This document shows, one piece after another, positions 11,901-26,900 of a DNA stretch of 64,000 nucleotides (positions are counted from its first letter, which is position 1; the number at the start of each line of letters is the position of its first letter). The DNA comes from Opisthorchis felineus (taxonomy: Eukaryota > Platyhelminthes > Trematoda > Opisthorchiida > Opisthorchiidae). The position numbers and the translations under genes are program-made. The stretch lies in contig SJOL01006434.1 of assembly GCA_004794785.1 (NCBI GenBank), positions 24,663 to 88,662 of the forward strand. Reading direction: 5' to 3'. The notes beneath the pieces are model-generated. The model did no database searches. It was given only the letters and a program-made list of their open reading frames with translations, and was not told the DNA's origin.

Positions 11901-14900
11901 GTGGATGATGACTGTCCTAAGACTTCGCATGCTTGCTCGCTATTCTGACGTGTCTTCCGTGTCAGCTAGCTTAGACGGAACGAAAAAGTATCGTTAAATT
12001 TACAAATGTTGTTGGTTCTTTAATAACTAAAGGCGGATTACTGTTTCATGTTTGATATCCGCATAGATCGGGACCTATGCTCATCTGTGTGTTCGATCAT
12101 GCTTAGCCCTCATTTTAGGAAACACAACCCTCACAAAAGGTCTATTTTGGCCGTTTTCCGTAGGTTGCCCTTGTCGAATAAGTACTTTGATAAAATTCCA
12201 TGTCTGATACTCGCCTATATTTTTTTCTTCTACACAGGACTCAAATGGTCCCAGGCAGACTGAAACACAAGACTCGGAACACGATCCAGACTCGACTGTC
12301 GTGGACCTCATTCCAGAATACGAGACACTGACAGCAAAATTTCATTTTGTAGACCTTGCTGGCAGTGAGCGGCTGAAGCGTACGGGTGCCACTGGAGATC
12401 GGGCTAAGGAAGGTATCTCAATTAACCGTGGATTGGTGAGTCCGTGTAGGTTATTGCAATCCTCGAGGTTACGGGACCCCCACTTAGGCAAATTGGTATG
12501 TCACAGAGTAGTAAAACGTGACTAGTATTTTCTACTGATTTCCTTGTTAGTTTGTCTTATATGTATTAGATTGCGTATAAATCGGACCGTCTTCTAAATA
12601 CGGCGTATAGTGAAGGGACGGTCAAAGTGTAAGTAAAATGAGTCTGCATTGATGACACCAGAATGCTCAGCGTGGTGAGGATTGGCCATCTTCTTAATCC
12701 TATTCCCAATGTATTGCCTCGTAGCCTGTGCCGCATGTCTTGTTGCTATTTTAACAAAAGAGAGGAACATCGAGGACGTACTGATGAAATGCCTCACAGT
12801 ATCTCGAAGAATGGGATTAAATAAGAGGTCTTCAAGATGACTGAATAAACCTTGGGGCGACAATGACCGTTGTTCCACTTTGAACGCCATGCTGTTTGCA
12901 ATCAGTCATTCTAGAGCTCCACTGCACGGTTTGGTTGCACGGTCGCTAATGTTCCTCACATTTTTACCAATGTTAATGATGCCATTAACCTCGACATATA
13001 CACTTCAGGACGTTTGAAGTCAAGGTTTAGAACCTGTCGCTCGTTTTTTACTATGTGAAATACACCCCTGGTGACTGTTAACATTTTATCTCCAACAAAG
13101 CTAATGAGGCCATCACAGAGTGTTTAAGGAGCCACCCAGAATGATCAAAGGTGAGTTTTCCATCATTTACCTATGGTCACAATCATCATGATAGTGACTT
13201 CTGCCTCGTGTGGGGAACTTTTCACGTGACAGATCTCAGATAGGTTTCATGATGTTTCGACGTACTTACGTCTGCCAATCAGGAATTTATACAGGGATAT
13301 TTCCGAAGCTGATTTCTGTCACAAATAACCTCTGTAACGACGCGGGCATTTGCTTCCAACCAGCTGATTGTAATGCTACAGTTCTGCCTCCTAAAACTGA
13401 CCACTCCACTGGAGGCGCGTGCCACTTTCCTCAATGGAAAAGGAACTAATAGCCAAAGCGCTGGGATGATTCAGTAGATCGATACCCGATTATGGATGTT
13501 AAGTTGACGAGCGCTTAGAAAAGTTAGAGATCCTCCGGTATTGAATTGCGAAGTCTGTTTCTGAATTGAAAAAGGGGCATATTGACTACTTTGAAAATTT
13601 TTCCCGCCATCCGCTTTCGGGAAACGCAATGAGCAAAAGTCCGTTCTATTTTACCTTTTAGAATTGTGTTCATACGTTTCTTTCCGCAGATTAAAGTCTT
13701 TGCACGCGTTCATCTTTTAATGTGGATCGTAGCTCAATCGTTCCTAATGATCGCGTGCCATGATCGTATCAAAAACTTGCTACACATTAGTAAACTTCTT
13801 ATCAAGGCTTGCTCTGGTTAATAGCACAAGTCCGTTGACAACGAACTGACTTATAACATTTCAGCTTCTTTACACACTCAAAAGCAACTGCTAACAGATC
13901 CACTCCGTCAAAGAGAGGCGAATGTAGCCGGTTCGCGAATGATTTTAACTTGATCAATCGATATACGGAACAACTATGCGAATCGATCCCAAATGTTTGC
14001 GACGCTGAACGTGTCTCTGTCGCTCCTCAATATACCCTCCCAGTTCAACTTCGTTCTGCCAACTTTTTAGAAAAACGTTGATGTGGACGAGTTTGTAGCT
14101 GTTTTGCCTACCTTTGGTCTGCTTAACTCCCTCGCCTCACTTCAATATGAGCGACGGTTTCTGTTTAGTTAGGAGTATCAGCTGAAAACACGATGACAGC
14201 AAGATTACCCTAGTTGGAAATCTGGACATTGCTTAGACAGCTTTCCAGTGTTCACTGCATAGCTCAGTTGATAAATGACGCTTTCTCATGTTTCATAGCC
14301 AGGTTGCATAAGTTTTTTCCCTTGAGAAATACTCTCATACCCGTGTCGCTGTCTTATGATATCCTCAAACTTCTTCGTGTATCATTTCGCCCTGTAGGTC
14401 GTCTGTTCGATTTTAACGTTACCCCTGATTCACCAACTTACAACAGCCATGTTTGCGCTACTGTGAATCTGCCAAGATTACAAAACGCTAACGTTTTTTT
14501 TACAAAGATGTAAGCCTGCTGTGACTCCGGAAAACCAGTGAAAGAGAAAAAACGGTATCACAGGATTTTTTCTAGGGGACAAAATTAATTTCATTCGCTA
14601 GGTGCCTTCAGTGTACTGCTGCGGAGAATTGTCTAAAACCTCTTATGTTTCCTGAGGCTCAATTTGAGCTTGGTTCCATAGCTTCATGGACTGCACTGTA
14701 TGACCTTCCAACTAGCATACTTAAGTGAAATCGGTTTCGTAATTTCGTGAAGGGATGCTTAGTTACGTCATTTAATAGATTTCCCCATGTCATAGCAGCT
14801 GCCGGAGACTGTGGACCGGCCTATGTCAAATGACTACCCACCCCTTGTCTGTTTTGGTTTATTCGTAAGAAGTTTTGTCGAACTGTCTAGTGCGGCCATT

Positions 14901-17900
14901 GGCTGACCAGCACACCCTAAATCTTATGAGCATTTTCAAAAGGACGAGGCTTTTCCAACAAAAGGAGTAAATGCGGGGTGTATTTTCGCATCACACGCAT
15001 TACCTGTTGTGGTACTACTTTTTCCGCATGTTCAGTGCTTATTGCTATTCCTCGAATTTTTTTGAATTTTCATTGAATTTTTATCTTCAGGTTTCGTTTC
15101 TTGTGTGTGTGTTTGCTTAATTGGCTATGGTTTGTGGTGTGCTATGTTCGCCTTGCCGGACATTAACGGACATTCCACGGCCTCTTCCCGACTTAGCTTG
15201 CGTACGGGCCTGGCTGGATGCAGCCACTCCATAGTGGTCGCTTAGCTGCAATACCCTTTCAGTGCCTAGCTGCCATGTCACTCGAAGGAGGCACGAGGGC
15301 TGAGATACTGCCAGAATGTCTAATTCTAGACTGGAGCAGTCCAGATGCAGAGGTTGAGTTCGAACCATATAGGCCAGTATCTGTTAACCTATTTCAACCA
15401 ACGTTGTCCGTGGGTAACACTATGTCCTAATTTGCATTAACATTGTGGTTAATTAAGTTCCAGTGTAGCTAGTTACAAATGAGATAAATTTGTGTTCACT
15501 GGTCCCATCGGAGTGTAATATCTTGTAACTTTGGTCTTAGTACCAAGCAAAGGGGTCACTACTGAAGAATGGTTATTGTAGAGGAATGCAAGGAAGAACA
15601 TTCCAAGAGCCAACACGCCTGGAAAATTGGGGAAGATTATTTCTGTTCAACAACAAGGGAATGACATTCGCTGTGGAGCACATGTGGGTCGGGCGGCTGA
15701 ATGCTTGTGGCATTAAGACGGAAGAGGTGAGTTCGGTTGAGCATTTAGTCGTTGTGGTAGCGATAAGGTTACACAGAGGGAAGCTGCATCACGACGGTGA
15801 GGTAAAGTTTGCAAATCACTGGTCGAAGAATAGAAGTAGATGCGACGCACCATTATTCGTTGAATTCTATTTAGGAATGAAGAGTAAGCAGAAACAGCAA
15901 TTGCAGTATTCCATAGCGGATGGATCTGGGACATATGCAGTAGAATTTCGGGCAGGCAGAATGTTTACGAGTGCAAACAGGGGAACCGAGGTTGCTCGGG
16001 TTGCAGGCGAATTCACATGCTGGGACCAAATGAGTGTTTGAAGAGCATAGAATAAGAGTTGAGCAGATGGATAGTTGAGAGATCGGACTGGACTCAATGG
16101 AGATTTGGAGTGTGGCAGAGGAACGATGGACGGAGAGAGAAGCATGTGTGGATTCGGTGGGGTTAAATGTTTCTAATTTCAACAATCTCCAGACTTTTGT
16201 AAGTTTGGCGTTTCAGTGTAGCGGTGGCATGTGTGTTATCACCATTAATCCAAAATAGAGAGGATCTTTGAGTACATCAGGTGGAAAGAATGTGGAGGGC
16301 TGCATCAACTTCGAAAGCGTGGGTGCCAACAGAAGCTGTAGAAAAGGGATTGCTGCTAAGTGGCAGGAACAGCGTGGTAGGAAAAAATGAACTGTGGAGG
16401 ACGCTTGCGTTGATCCTGGAGAGAGCACCGTCATTGCCTACTTGAATCGAAGGAAGTTTGCAATCCAGTTCATAAAATCACGTTGTAGTTCTTACGTTAG
16501 CAGCTTAACAGTCAAACGTTGTGCTGTACTCTATCGGAAAACTTCGAGCCATCAAAGCTTCACTAAACGAGTTCATGGTAGATGTCCGACTATATCGAAA
16601 AGGAAATCCGAGAAACCGGTGTTCATCATTTTCAACAACAGATTAGTTGGTTATCCACCTTTATCTCCGTCTTTTTTTAACCTGCTCAACGCGAACCGAG
16701 GTCTGTAGGCTTAAACTCTCCTTCAGTTTCTGAACTGTAATCATGAGGTCAGATAAGACTTCATCCGCACCGTTCAAATAAAGTGGTAGATATTTGTATC
16801 CTGCTCAGACTAGACTGTAAATTAGTTTGGAAACAAATAGAGGCCATGAAGTCACAATATATTTATTTGAAATACGTACGCGAAACTACTGCGTCAATCC
16901 TAGGTTTGTAAGGCTAACCACAGTCCTAACAGGACCTCTGACCTCCAAACTTCCGCGGCTTCTAACTACAGCACGTGAGATGGGATTTCTAGAGCATCAG
17001 AGAGGGTTCTGACCAGGTTGGGAAGCAAAAGGTTTCACCCATATTTTTTGCAAACAATTCTGTAACACCCACAACCTCTTCACTTGTTCCTCCTCCACAA
17101 GCCCATTTTTGTACCTTCCATCACCACGAGCAATCATCGCCACTGTGTTAGATACTGACATCTCCAAACAACCCGATCCCGTTGGTATGCTCCCTAATTC
17201 TGTTGCGACATCGTGCCCCAGATCATCCGAAAACTCCTCTGTGCCTCGATCTCTCCGGTGTTTTCGCATTGTTTCAGTAGAATGCGCATCTACCAGGCGT
17301 TGTTTCTAATGTGACTCCAATAATTAGCTGATGAATACCAAATTAGTAAATGCCCACATTTGTCAGCTTCTGCCTTCTTTGGAATCAGAAATGGATTTTA
17401 GTGAACCTCAAGGGCCGTGTCTACAAAACACCTGTAAATGTCTTACTGTGTGACGATGGAACTTGGCCTGTCCGTTTTAACGGCCTTAGGCGACTGCAAG
17501 CTTCCCATTATCGTGTTCTCGTTCCGTAGCGGCTGCTAGCTGGCAGCAGCTTATCCTTAAGGGATCGCCATATAGTAGGTCGAAGTCGGTGGAGTAGCAG
17601 ATCAAGATTGCCAGATTAAGGTGGTTGCGTACGTATGTCTGGCCACGGTCTACCAAATAAAGTTTTATTGTCCACCCCAAACCCAAGTTGGTGAGGATTT
17701 CATAGAACACAGACTAAAACGTGGCAACGGGAAATGAAAGCGGTGCTAAGGATCTTCGCGGCTGGGGTCTGTGTGATTCTCATCGCACTTGGTTGAAATC
17801 CTACAAAACATGGTGTGTGACTGATTCCAGTGGTGAGCCTACTGTCGCTTCTTGGCAGGAGTGTCTAGCTAACATCTGCTTGTCGTTGTGTGCTGGATTT

Positions 17901-20900
17901 GTGTTGAGTCAGGTTCGCAAAGGATGCTAGGTCCGTCCCGCTGATGATGACACGACGCACGGTTGAGTGCAGTTGAAAGCTGTAAGGACCTTGTTTTTGG
18001 CCGTTTCCCCTAAGGAGAGTGGTTTTCTATACTCCTCCCTTTTCTTCACTCTTTACTTGGGTTTCACCATAGTTTTGTGATCAACTATTGTCCATGGTAA
18101 GGACTGCGAATTTCCCCAAGGGGTCACGTCCTTTCCTCGCATGGAATTACCACGGGAAAAGGGACCACATAAACTGCAGTAAGTAGAATATCAGTGTACA
18201 GTTTGGAGCCGAAACAACCTGATGGTTTGCAACTCCTCCACTCATGTTCTTTTTGATGGAAATATTTCAGACAGATAAGTGGGTGTCTTGGCGTTATTGT
18301 TATTCCTTGCGCCGAATGTTTTGTTGCTATAGCTTTCGAAGCCTAATTTACACAGATTCTGAACTCTCGTACTTTTTTCTTTTGAAGCTGGCCCTTGGTA
18401 ATGTGATATCAGCCCTCGGGGATAAGGCCAAGCGTGGCTGCCACGTACCCTATCGTGATTCAAAACTGACTAGACTTCTACAAGATTCACTTGGCGGAAA
18501 TTCTCGGACAATCATGATAGCCTGCATCAGCCCCTCTGATTGTGATTTTCTCGAAACATTGAATACGTTAAAGTACGCCAATCGAGCTCGTAACATTCGG
18601 AATCGCATAGTGATGAACCAGGACAAGACAAGTAAACAGCTGTCAGCGTTGCGTGCCCAACTTGCCGCCTTGCAAGAGGAACTGGACGGTTACCGACAGG
18701 TACGACTGTTTAATTCTGCTGTTTTTTAGTTTCCAGGTTTTCATTTTCTTATCGTTTCAGTGGCATAGTCTAACTCCAGGCCCTAATTACTCTTTGCTTT
18801 ATTTATTCAACAGGTGTCCAAGGTATTATTGTGTTGTTCATTGTTCTTTCTATTTGTGAATATACTTCTCCAGGCTTGTTGACTCTGCTGATGCAACGTA
18901 CTTTTTTCTCTTCAGGGCAAACTCGTCGCGAACTCTACCGGTGCAGATGGCACCAGTGATGTTTCCAAAGAGCTCGCATTTTGGCGAGGAGAGAGTGAAA
19001 AGCTTCGCCTGCGAGTGAAGGCCTTGACGGTCACGGTCAACACATTGAAGGTTGGTCACTGTTCTTATGCTATTTTGCAGGTAATTTCTTTAAGATGACC
19101 TCAGGACTCACCTTTACCTCCAAGCCTGAAGGAGTTTGTTGTTCCCTGGATAAGGTGTTAGCCATGGATTCCTGACCGCGTGATAATCGTCGTTGCCAGT
19201 CTTGTACTGGTCATTTTCACTACTCACTCGCTGACGAAGACATTCAGCTTAGGGGCGCTTTAGTATGAGACAGTTTATCGATATAAATAACAATCGGTCG
19301 CAAAGCTACTTCCGAACCACTTCGCTGTTGTTTTAAATATAGGACGATGCTTACGATGTCGTCTCGCGTTTCATCCTCTTTAAGGTTCGAAATGCTCAGC
19401 TGCTTGCAGACCTTGAAGCTAGCTCTTGGGCCTCTTCGAAAGAAAAGCTTCTCCGTGCAGCTCAAGGAGATTCTGCTGAACAGAACACGCAAGATGGGGA
19501 ACGCTCCTCCTTAAATTTGATAGTGGGTGAAATGGATAGCGTTCGAGAGCTGGTAGAGAAGTATACTGTTGAAAACGAAGAACTAAGGTGAGCTCTTACG
19601 CGTTTTTGTGATTTACACCCGCAACTTTTTTATATCATCCAGAAAGTCCTTTTTTTAAGCTAATTCCAGTCCACTCCGTTCTCTGACCTCGACGGCTGTC
19701 TTATAAAGCCTTGTCGATGGTTGTGGGACTTGTAGAATTTTCATTCGCATCACTCATGTACAGAGTCCTGCTGTCGTGGCACAACTATTCTGGTGAATTC
19801 ACACCAAAGAGGGGAAGCACTGGACTTGAGTTTCGCTCTTAGAACTCATCGCACATCCTTGGTCGGACCGGGATTTATACCCAGCAGGATTCATGCGTCC
19901 ATGGCGCTACCTGACTGAGAAGTCCTGGCAGTAAGGTTAATCGATTGGCACAGGGGGAACAGCAACCGAGCCGTCGTTCGGGGCATTGGGTAAGCCAATC
20001 ACATCGCTCAAGCGTGAGCAGGTTAGCATATTGACCTGACTTGACTAAGTATGAGTGGTCAAACTGTCTGAATCAATTAAACGACGGGTGGGGTGGATTT
20101 CAGCTGCATAGGTGCCCTCAGGTTTATTATCCAGGGTCAACGGCTTCTTACAGCTAGCTACAGCGTTACGTGACCTTTCCCTCTACACCCATCTAATGAG
20201 CCCAACTTGGCTTAGCTTTTAGGTTATCGACCCCTTTATTGTCCAAAGCATCCTAAATGAAGTGATAGGGGTTATGTGAAGGTCTATTAAAATCCTGTAT
20301 TCTGCTCAATCGTCAACCTTTCGGGTCAGTGATCAGATGTTCTCTCTTCCTCTTGGCTGCTCGCAACCATTCAGTAATTTTTTCCTGCTGGCTTTCCTCG
20401 TGGCTTTGTTTCTTACCATAAGCCTAGGTTCTACTTGTAGAGAGAATCGGTAAGGCTGTCCTGCATGTTTGGTTTTCATGACCAGGATTTTTAAATTTGG
20501 GCTTTAGATTTCCACTTACATTAAGTGCCCCAATGCATTTTCCACACATGTGTAACGTCTATGTCAGGATGCTTCGTTTCTACAAATATCATCTGATATC
20601 TTATATGAAAACCTTGATTGATTCGTACCTCGTGCTCATGCATTAATTTGCCAAATGATCGTTGATTTTCAACCCCTGGTTGTTTAGGTGGATCATTTCG
20701 TAACTAGTTGAAACCAGCTATCCGAATTCGAGCATTCACGAGCACTTTTGACTTTTGGTTACCACCTTACAACCCTGTACTTTCACTTCAGTCGAGCAAC
20801 ACTAAAATGCTATTTTCACACTTACGGGAAACCAGCCACTTTATTTTCACTTCAGGACCAAGTTAGCGGAAGCCGAAGCGCTTGCTGAATTCAGTCAAAG

Positions 20901-23900
20901 ACCGCTTACGTACACTTCACCCTGTCAACCTGGGCGCCTGGGCTTTTCGAGGGAAAACAACTTTGGTCCATTGAACCGCGTAGCTCTGAGTAACAGTGAA
21001 TTCCCCGATTTAGACACCAGCACAGTTGCGGCTGCGGAAGCTGGACTGTCGGCTGCCAATACTTACCTGGATGATGACGTTGAATTGGAGTCAACGATGA
21101 TAGCGTCGTCCGTTCCAGAGTCCGACCGACACAAATCGCATCGCCATCGACATAGACGCAATAAGTCAAAGATCAAAAAGACGCAACAGCAGCAACAAGA
21201 AGGTCCAGTGACTGATGATCGAAAACCACTCAATGATTTAACACCAAATGGTGAATCCCATCCACTCTCTGATTCAACAGCAACCAAAACTCACGAAACC
21301 AGTATGTTTTATCATGGAATTACTGCACAAAAATGTTGCTTCAGTAGAAAATTGGACGTATTTGGACATTCTGTTGCTTCGCTTAACTTTTATAAAGTGG
21401 ATCACCTGTACCGTCTTGACTGATTTGTTGTGGAAACGCATTTTTCTGTGCAACTGATTGTTCATTGTTGTCGTTTAGGTAGGTGCTTTGAATAGGTGAT
21501 CGACACTTTGCAGGCCTTCATTCATTCATTACCATTGTTTCAGGTGGTGTAAAGGAGGATGACAAACCTCGCGGAAATTCTGAAGACATAATCATGAACG
21601 GAGAATGCTACACGGATCTCGAAGAGGATGAACTCACTGAACGCTGCGGTGCCGGGGATGAAACAGCGATCAACTTATACGATCATCTTGCAATGGAGGT
21701 AGTAGATCAAATTTTCCGCGTATTTCGTGTATATTTTGTATTTATGGCCGATACATCAATAATGTGACCCGCATTCGCAATTGAAATCCTAGGCATGTGA
21801 ATTTAAGATGTCCCGCTTCACTGATACTCTGATGCTGATGCCTTCGTTGTGTCGTAAGACCATAGGGCGATACTTGTTAGATGAACAGAATGTTTTGTTG
21901 AATGTGCTTCGACGATCTTCCGCTGTTATCGTCGATCGGACTCCTCCTTACTCTCTTTAGATACATTTGCTTCTTCAGCCGTCCCTCTGTAGACACATCA
22001 CCCCTCCCAAGAGACCACTTCTGGTTGATCTTTTAAGCCATTTTCTTCTTGCCTCGAAACTCTTCCGCTCTTACATTCGGTTCCCAACGCACAATGATAA
22101 GGGTCCCGTTTCTCATTGCGTTTATCGCCAATGGCATTCCTTTCAACTGCTTGGAAATGTGACGGAAGCGTCTTCTTCATTCAGAATCTCCGCGTTCTTC
22201 TCACGCAAACAAAAATTATGCAGGTGTTTGAGCCTAGGGATGGAACATTGCTTCGGTTGGGTTAACGTGATCCAAGCGAAGACCTAGTGATCGTTATGAT
22301 CGATAAGTCCACATCGGATGACCGACGCTCCGAACACCCACCAGCCCAAGCGTTTGCTATAGATGACGACAGGCAGGCACGAGCGGCTGCAGATCTGCAC
22401 CTGATACTATGTGATTGGTTCGTTAACCTGATGCGAACATTGTGGGCGTGTCGCATTAGGAATGGGAGACGGATTTTGCTCACTTGCGCTATTGTCGGAT
22501 GCCCGATGGTTGTATTTCGCAGTTAAATTGTGACTACGAATTCTCGAGGAAACTAGGGGCGGCTCTGGGAATGGTTCTTTCGTGGCTCTATTGGCCTGGA
22601 TACAGACCTTGTGCCTTCTCACGTTTCAGTACGAATATTTCCTATTTTATTTTGAGGGGCGACTAAGTTTTACATTCCATTCGACCCGTATGCAGCATTT
22701 CCAGAGGCTGTGTAGCAGGAGGCCAACTTAACTGTTCGAAGTGTTCGGCCCGTCTTTGTGAGTGAATTAATAAGCCGCCCTTATCACTTAACGTTTCACT
22801 TACTGTTGCCTTCCTATGTCCATTCGATCGTATCAACTGGTATAGGGCACGGATGTTTCTGATAACAAAAACCTTCTCCATGTCCTGAGCTTTCATTGTC
22901 CACTGAAGAGTCTCTAACCATGCGTGGGGTGGGGGTCACCCGGACCCTATCATGGAAGGCCAGTCCTACGGTCTCATTGCACTTTTTGCAATCACTTTCA
23001 TACCTCTCTACCAGGTGGAATATTGACCACCTCTGCTTATGCCACTGAACTGGGCACTGAAAACGGTACTCTTCCTGGTAAACGATGATTTAGGATACGC
23101 AATGCATGACCAGAACACCACAACCTTTGGTGCTGGACACACTCTTGGGTTGAAGTCCGAACACTCGTTTTCTGATTATCTCGGTATGGATTCACCGGCA
23201 GCAGTCTACACTAGCTAAGGTTCTGGGACTTCGGTTGTGCAAGACCTGAAGACGTCTCAGTTCGATTGCTCCCACAGGCTGTTTCACAACCACATAGGAA
23301 AACAAGTCCGTACTATGGCCTGATGTGCATGTCCCTTGTGATTCATCAACTCTATTCCAGTGGTGCTGGGACTTTTGCACCTTTTGATTTAACGCTGTCT
23401 TGGCAACGATAATAAGAGCTGAACCTGGCACCATTCATTGTCGTTCTAGTAATTCCCTGCTCGCCTCAGACAATCTCGTTATTTTTCAGTCTCCAATTCT
23501 GTCACATACTCGTCAACAGATGTACGAATCCACTTTTTTGACAAAGGTGTGCAGTTAACCAGAAAGAATGACACCTTCCTGGCGACAATCTTCGATTAGT
23601 TTCGAAACACAACAGTTTAACGAGCTTCTTGGCTCGAAATTGAGCATACATGGACCTTTCGAAAAAGTAAACTATGGAATTGTACTGGTGAAAATGAAGT
23701 ATTAGGACAGAAATGCAACAGGTAGGTCGATTCGTTCCATGCAACGCTGCGTGAGCCCAAAAGCTGTCTGAAAATTGGAATGTGCAAAATGTATAACAAA
23801 TCGTCATCATCAAATACAGCAACCTCACTGTTGACACTGATGCTTCACTGCTGTGCAACGACAAAGCATAACTTACAGCCTTAAAGTGAAAAGAATATAA

Positions 23901-26900
23901 AAGAGTGGATGAAAGAGTGACCTGCTGCTAGCCCACCGCAAGCATTTTTAGGCATATAAACCTCCAAGCGCTCAGTCAGAAAGTCTGGAAAGAAACTGCC
24001 AACACGAACGTCACTGACATCGGTTAGTGCCATTGCTTGCAATGTCTCCGGCCACGTGCAGCTGAGGTCATGGAGACCCCATACTTGAAGGCGGACCGCA
24101 CCAATAACACCTAAACTTTTCGATTTCTCGTGTCTCCGACGCTGTAGTAGAAGAATGTAACCACTATGACAAGTTGTGAGAGCGCTTTGTTACTGTGGTT
24201 TTCTTTGATCGTCACTAACAGTTGCTTTAATGAACAAACCCATTGTTGCTTTCGATATTTGTGCACTTTTTTTCATAGAACGAAGACCCAGATGCACTAG
24301 AGACAACGCTTCTAGGGGAGCAAGCTGATGAAGACGGGTTGACTCACAGTATTAAAGCAACCGAAGAATACGCAGATGGTACATTGTCGGATGCCTCAGA
24401 TGTACAATCTTCATCTGATTCTTCGGGTTCCAGTGGTATGTTTCCACGTGTGTTTTCACTTCGCGCGTTTGTTTGCCATTAAACATTTTATGCAGTTTTT
24501 CTTGTGTGATTCATTTTGACATGACGGAAGCCACGGGAGTGCTGTCTCGGGTATAATGCATCGTTCCGGTAGTTCAGGAGTTTGACTGGTTAGTGTGAAA
24601 TTTACTAAACTTTCATCACGTTTCCCTCTGTTCGTTCTTCCATTCGCGCCCGCTGTTTCAAATGCAGAAAGTGACGATGATAGTGATGGATCCAGCCACC
24701 AGACTGACCCCACCGAAAATGAAGCAAAATTACACCAGACTATTGCGCGGGTTTCCTCACAAATCGATTCAAAACAACGTCTTCTGGCGGAATTACAAGC
24801 GAAGGCAGCGCAACTGGATCATCTAAGACGGCACTATGAAAGAAAATTAAACGATTTGGAAACGCGCATTCGAGAAACCGAAAAAGAACGGGACAGGGTT
24901 TTGGCCAATTTGGAACACATCGGGGAGGAGCGGTTGCGTCGAACTCAGGAGGAATTTCAGAAGAAACTGAGTTCGCTTCAGGTAGGCTGGCCCCATTCCA
25001 CTTCACTTTAGTAAGTATACATTCCTCCGTTTGACCATGATAATCAAAGTAGCCAAAAACTGCTGCATTCTTGCATTCGCTGCTGCGCGGTTTTAATTTG
25101 TTAAGTTCCTGATCAACGGAAAATCGGAGGGGAGAATGTTTAATGCTGTTTAGAGCATCCCGAGATGCCCAAACACACAAACGGTCTCTTTAGGAACCTT
25201 TTCAGTGAAGTCATTAATATCGGTGCCGTGCCATATTTTGCAGTTTTACCGTCTAATCACTCTCGGGTGGTCGGGGACCGAAGACATCCAAAATTTTTGC
25301 AGTTATTTTCACAACCCTGAACAATTCAGACACTTCACTTCCCTATTTTCTTTGGATGTTCGTTTTTTCTGTCCTATCCCGAGAGAGAAAGAGCAATGAA
25401 TTCGATTTCTCGAGCTGTTACTATGCAATTGGGATCGGAATATGGTGGAAGTAATCAGACTTAACCCGTTTCCAAAATACCCACATCGTATCGCGCAGAC
25501 TTTTTCAGGTAGGAAAGCTATCTAGGTATTTATCGATTTATTTCTGATATGGAAGAGGTAGAAAGTACTACAGTGGTGCATGCTATCTCGTGTTTTTAGC
25601 AATGGTGGAGACAAATCTTTAATCCTTCCAACAACATTAACAGGCCTGAATTGAGAGCACCTCAGAAAATTCCTAGATATTCTCCTAATTGAAAGTAAAA
25701 CTGGAGTTTTTCCGAAAGCCATCGTTTCACCAAAGTTTCGAGTTTGGTTTCTGCTTTACAGCGCTACTCGAGTAGAAGCAAAGGTCTCCGATTTATATTA
25801 TATTATTTTTATTATATTATGATATAATATATTATATTTATTTTATCATATTGCATTAGTATCATATTGTATTAGTTTCTGAAAAGTGACAGAATGATAG
25901 GATGAATCCCTCTACTTTGCACCTTTTCCGCTTTTCCCAGTGAAGCACCAGTGTCAAAACTGGTGGTACCGTTTGGAATATCGGTGGGAGGGTGTTGCGT
26001 CTGCGATTTCCGAAAATTTGAAAGCAAAATGCCATCAACGCAGAACATTTGGATCCGAACTTTTGACATTTTTCGCGATGAATGGGTTACATTGTTACCA
26101 ACGCTCCGTGCTTCCAATGAATATGTTTAATGTCTAAGATACCAGTGAAAACCTCCTAGGCCCTCAGTTGAGCCGTTTTACTTTCATCAGAAACTAACAG
26201 CTCAGTGTTCTCATTGAACGCGGGGCGCCTAACTTAACCTTACTGTATTATTTTGTTAGTCAACATTCTCTTCACATTTTTAACGAATTTGTCTGCTTGG
26301 TCGTGTCAAGTAACCTAAATTCGAATTATAGCTAGTGCCCGAATTCCCAAACCATTGTTTCCAGTGTCCTATATGGTGCGCTTTTGGCAAAATCTCAGCG
26401 TTTCCACATGTATTCCATCTGACCTGACTAGCACTGTTCCGACTTTTCCCCCAATAATCCACCAGGATTCGTTAAAACAGCTGCAGCAAGCTAAAAGCGA
26501 CCACACACGTCTAGAGCGGGAACAAGCAAAGAAGAACGGTGAACTTCGCCAGCTTCGTAAAGAACTAGAAGAACTGAGGCGGTACAAAGTTGACCTAGCG
26601 AAACGTTTGCAAGAAGAGACAAGACGCACGCGCCAGTTGGAGGTCACTTCGGCTCGGCAAATGATGGAGCTGAAACGAGCCAAAACACAAGCAGACCATC
26701 AGATCCGCAGTCTCGAAGCCGCTCATAGTGCAAAGGAACGTGCCTTGCAGCAAAAGCAGGCTGAGGTAAGACTTTAGTTCCGTTTAGCGGTCAGAAGTCC
26801 TCTCTTTGCTCTACTTTATCAGATTATTTCATTACACTATTTCATTTACCCAGCTCTCACTGTCAGTGTTGTATGGACTCATGTTATTTTGTAACATGTT

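Larger units (their letters stand above)
12436..18387 (+). other. KIF21 intron 5, the largest intron
   Basis: About 5.95 kb separating switch II from the end of the motor. Contains SINE copy A3 and a purine-rich stretch at 15586-16434 with overlapping open frames on both strands (longest 151 codons, + strand). None shows a protein family I recognise. Possible further old repeats at 17.4-18.2 kb. Confidence 0.55.
21699..24278 (+). other. KIF21 intron 10
   Basis: 2.6 kb, about one third made of two LINE fragments in reverse orientation to the gene. The part 21960-22650 has open frames on both strands without recognisable domains. Confidence 0.65.

Noticed and set aside
24740..25180. 146-codon ORF on the minus strand
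   Set aside because: Mirror of KIF21 exon k, whose coiled-coil homology and splice sites are clear.
26369..26683. 104-codon minus-strand ORF
   Set aside because: Mirror of KIF21 exon l; the Ser/Arg-rich translation is the complement of a Lys/Glu-rich coil.
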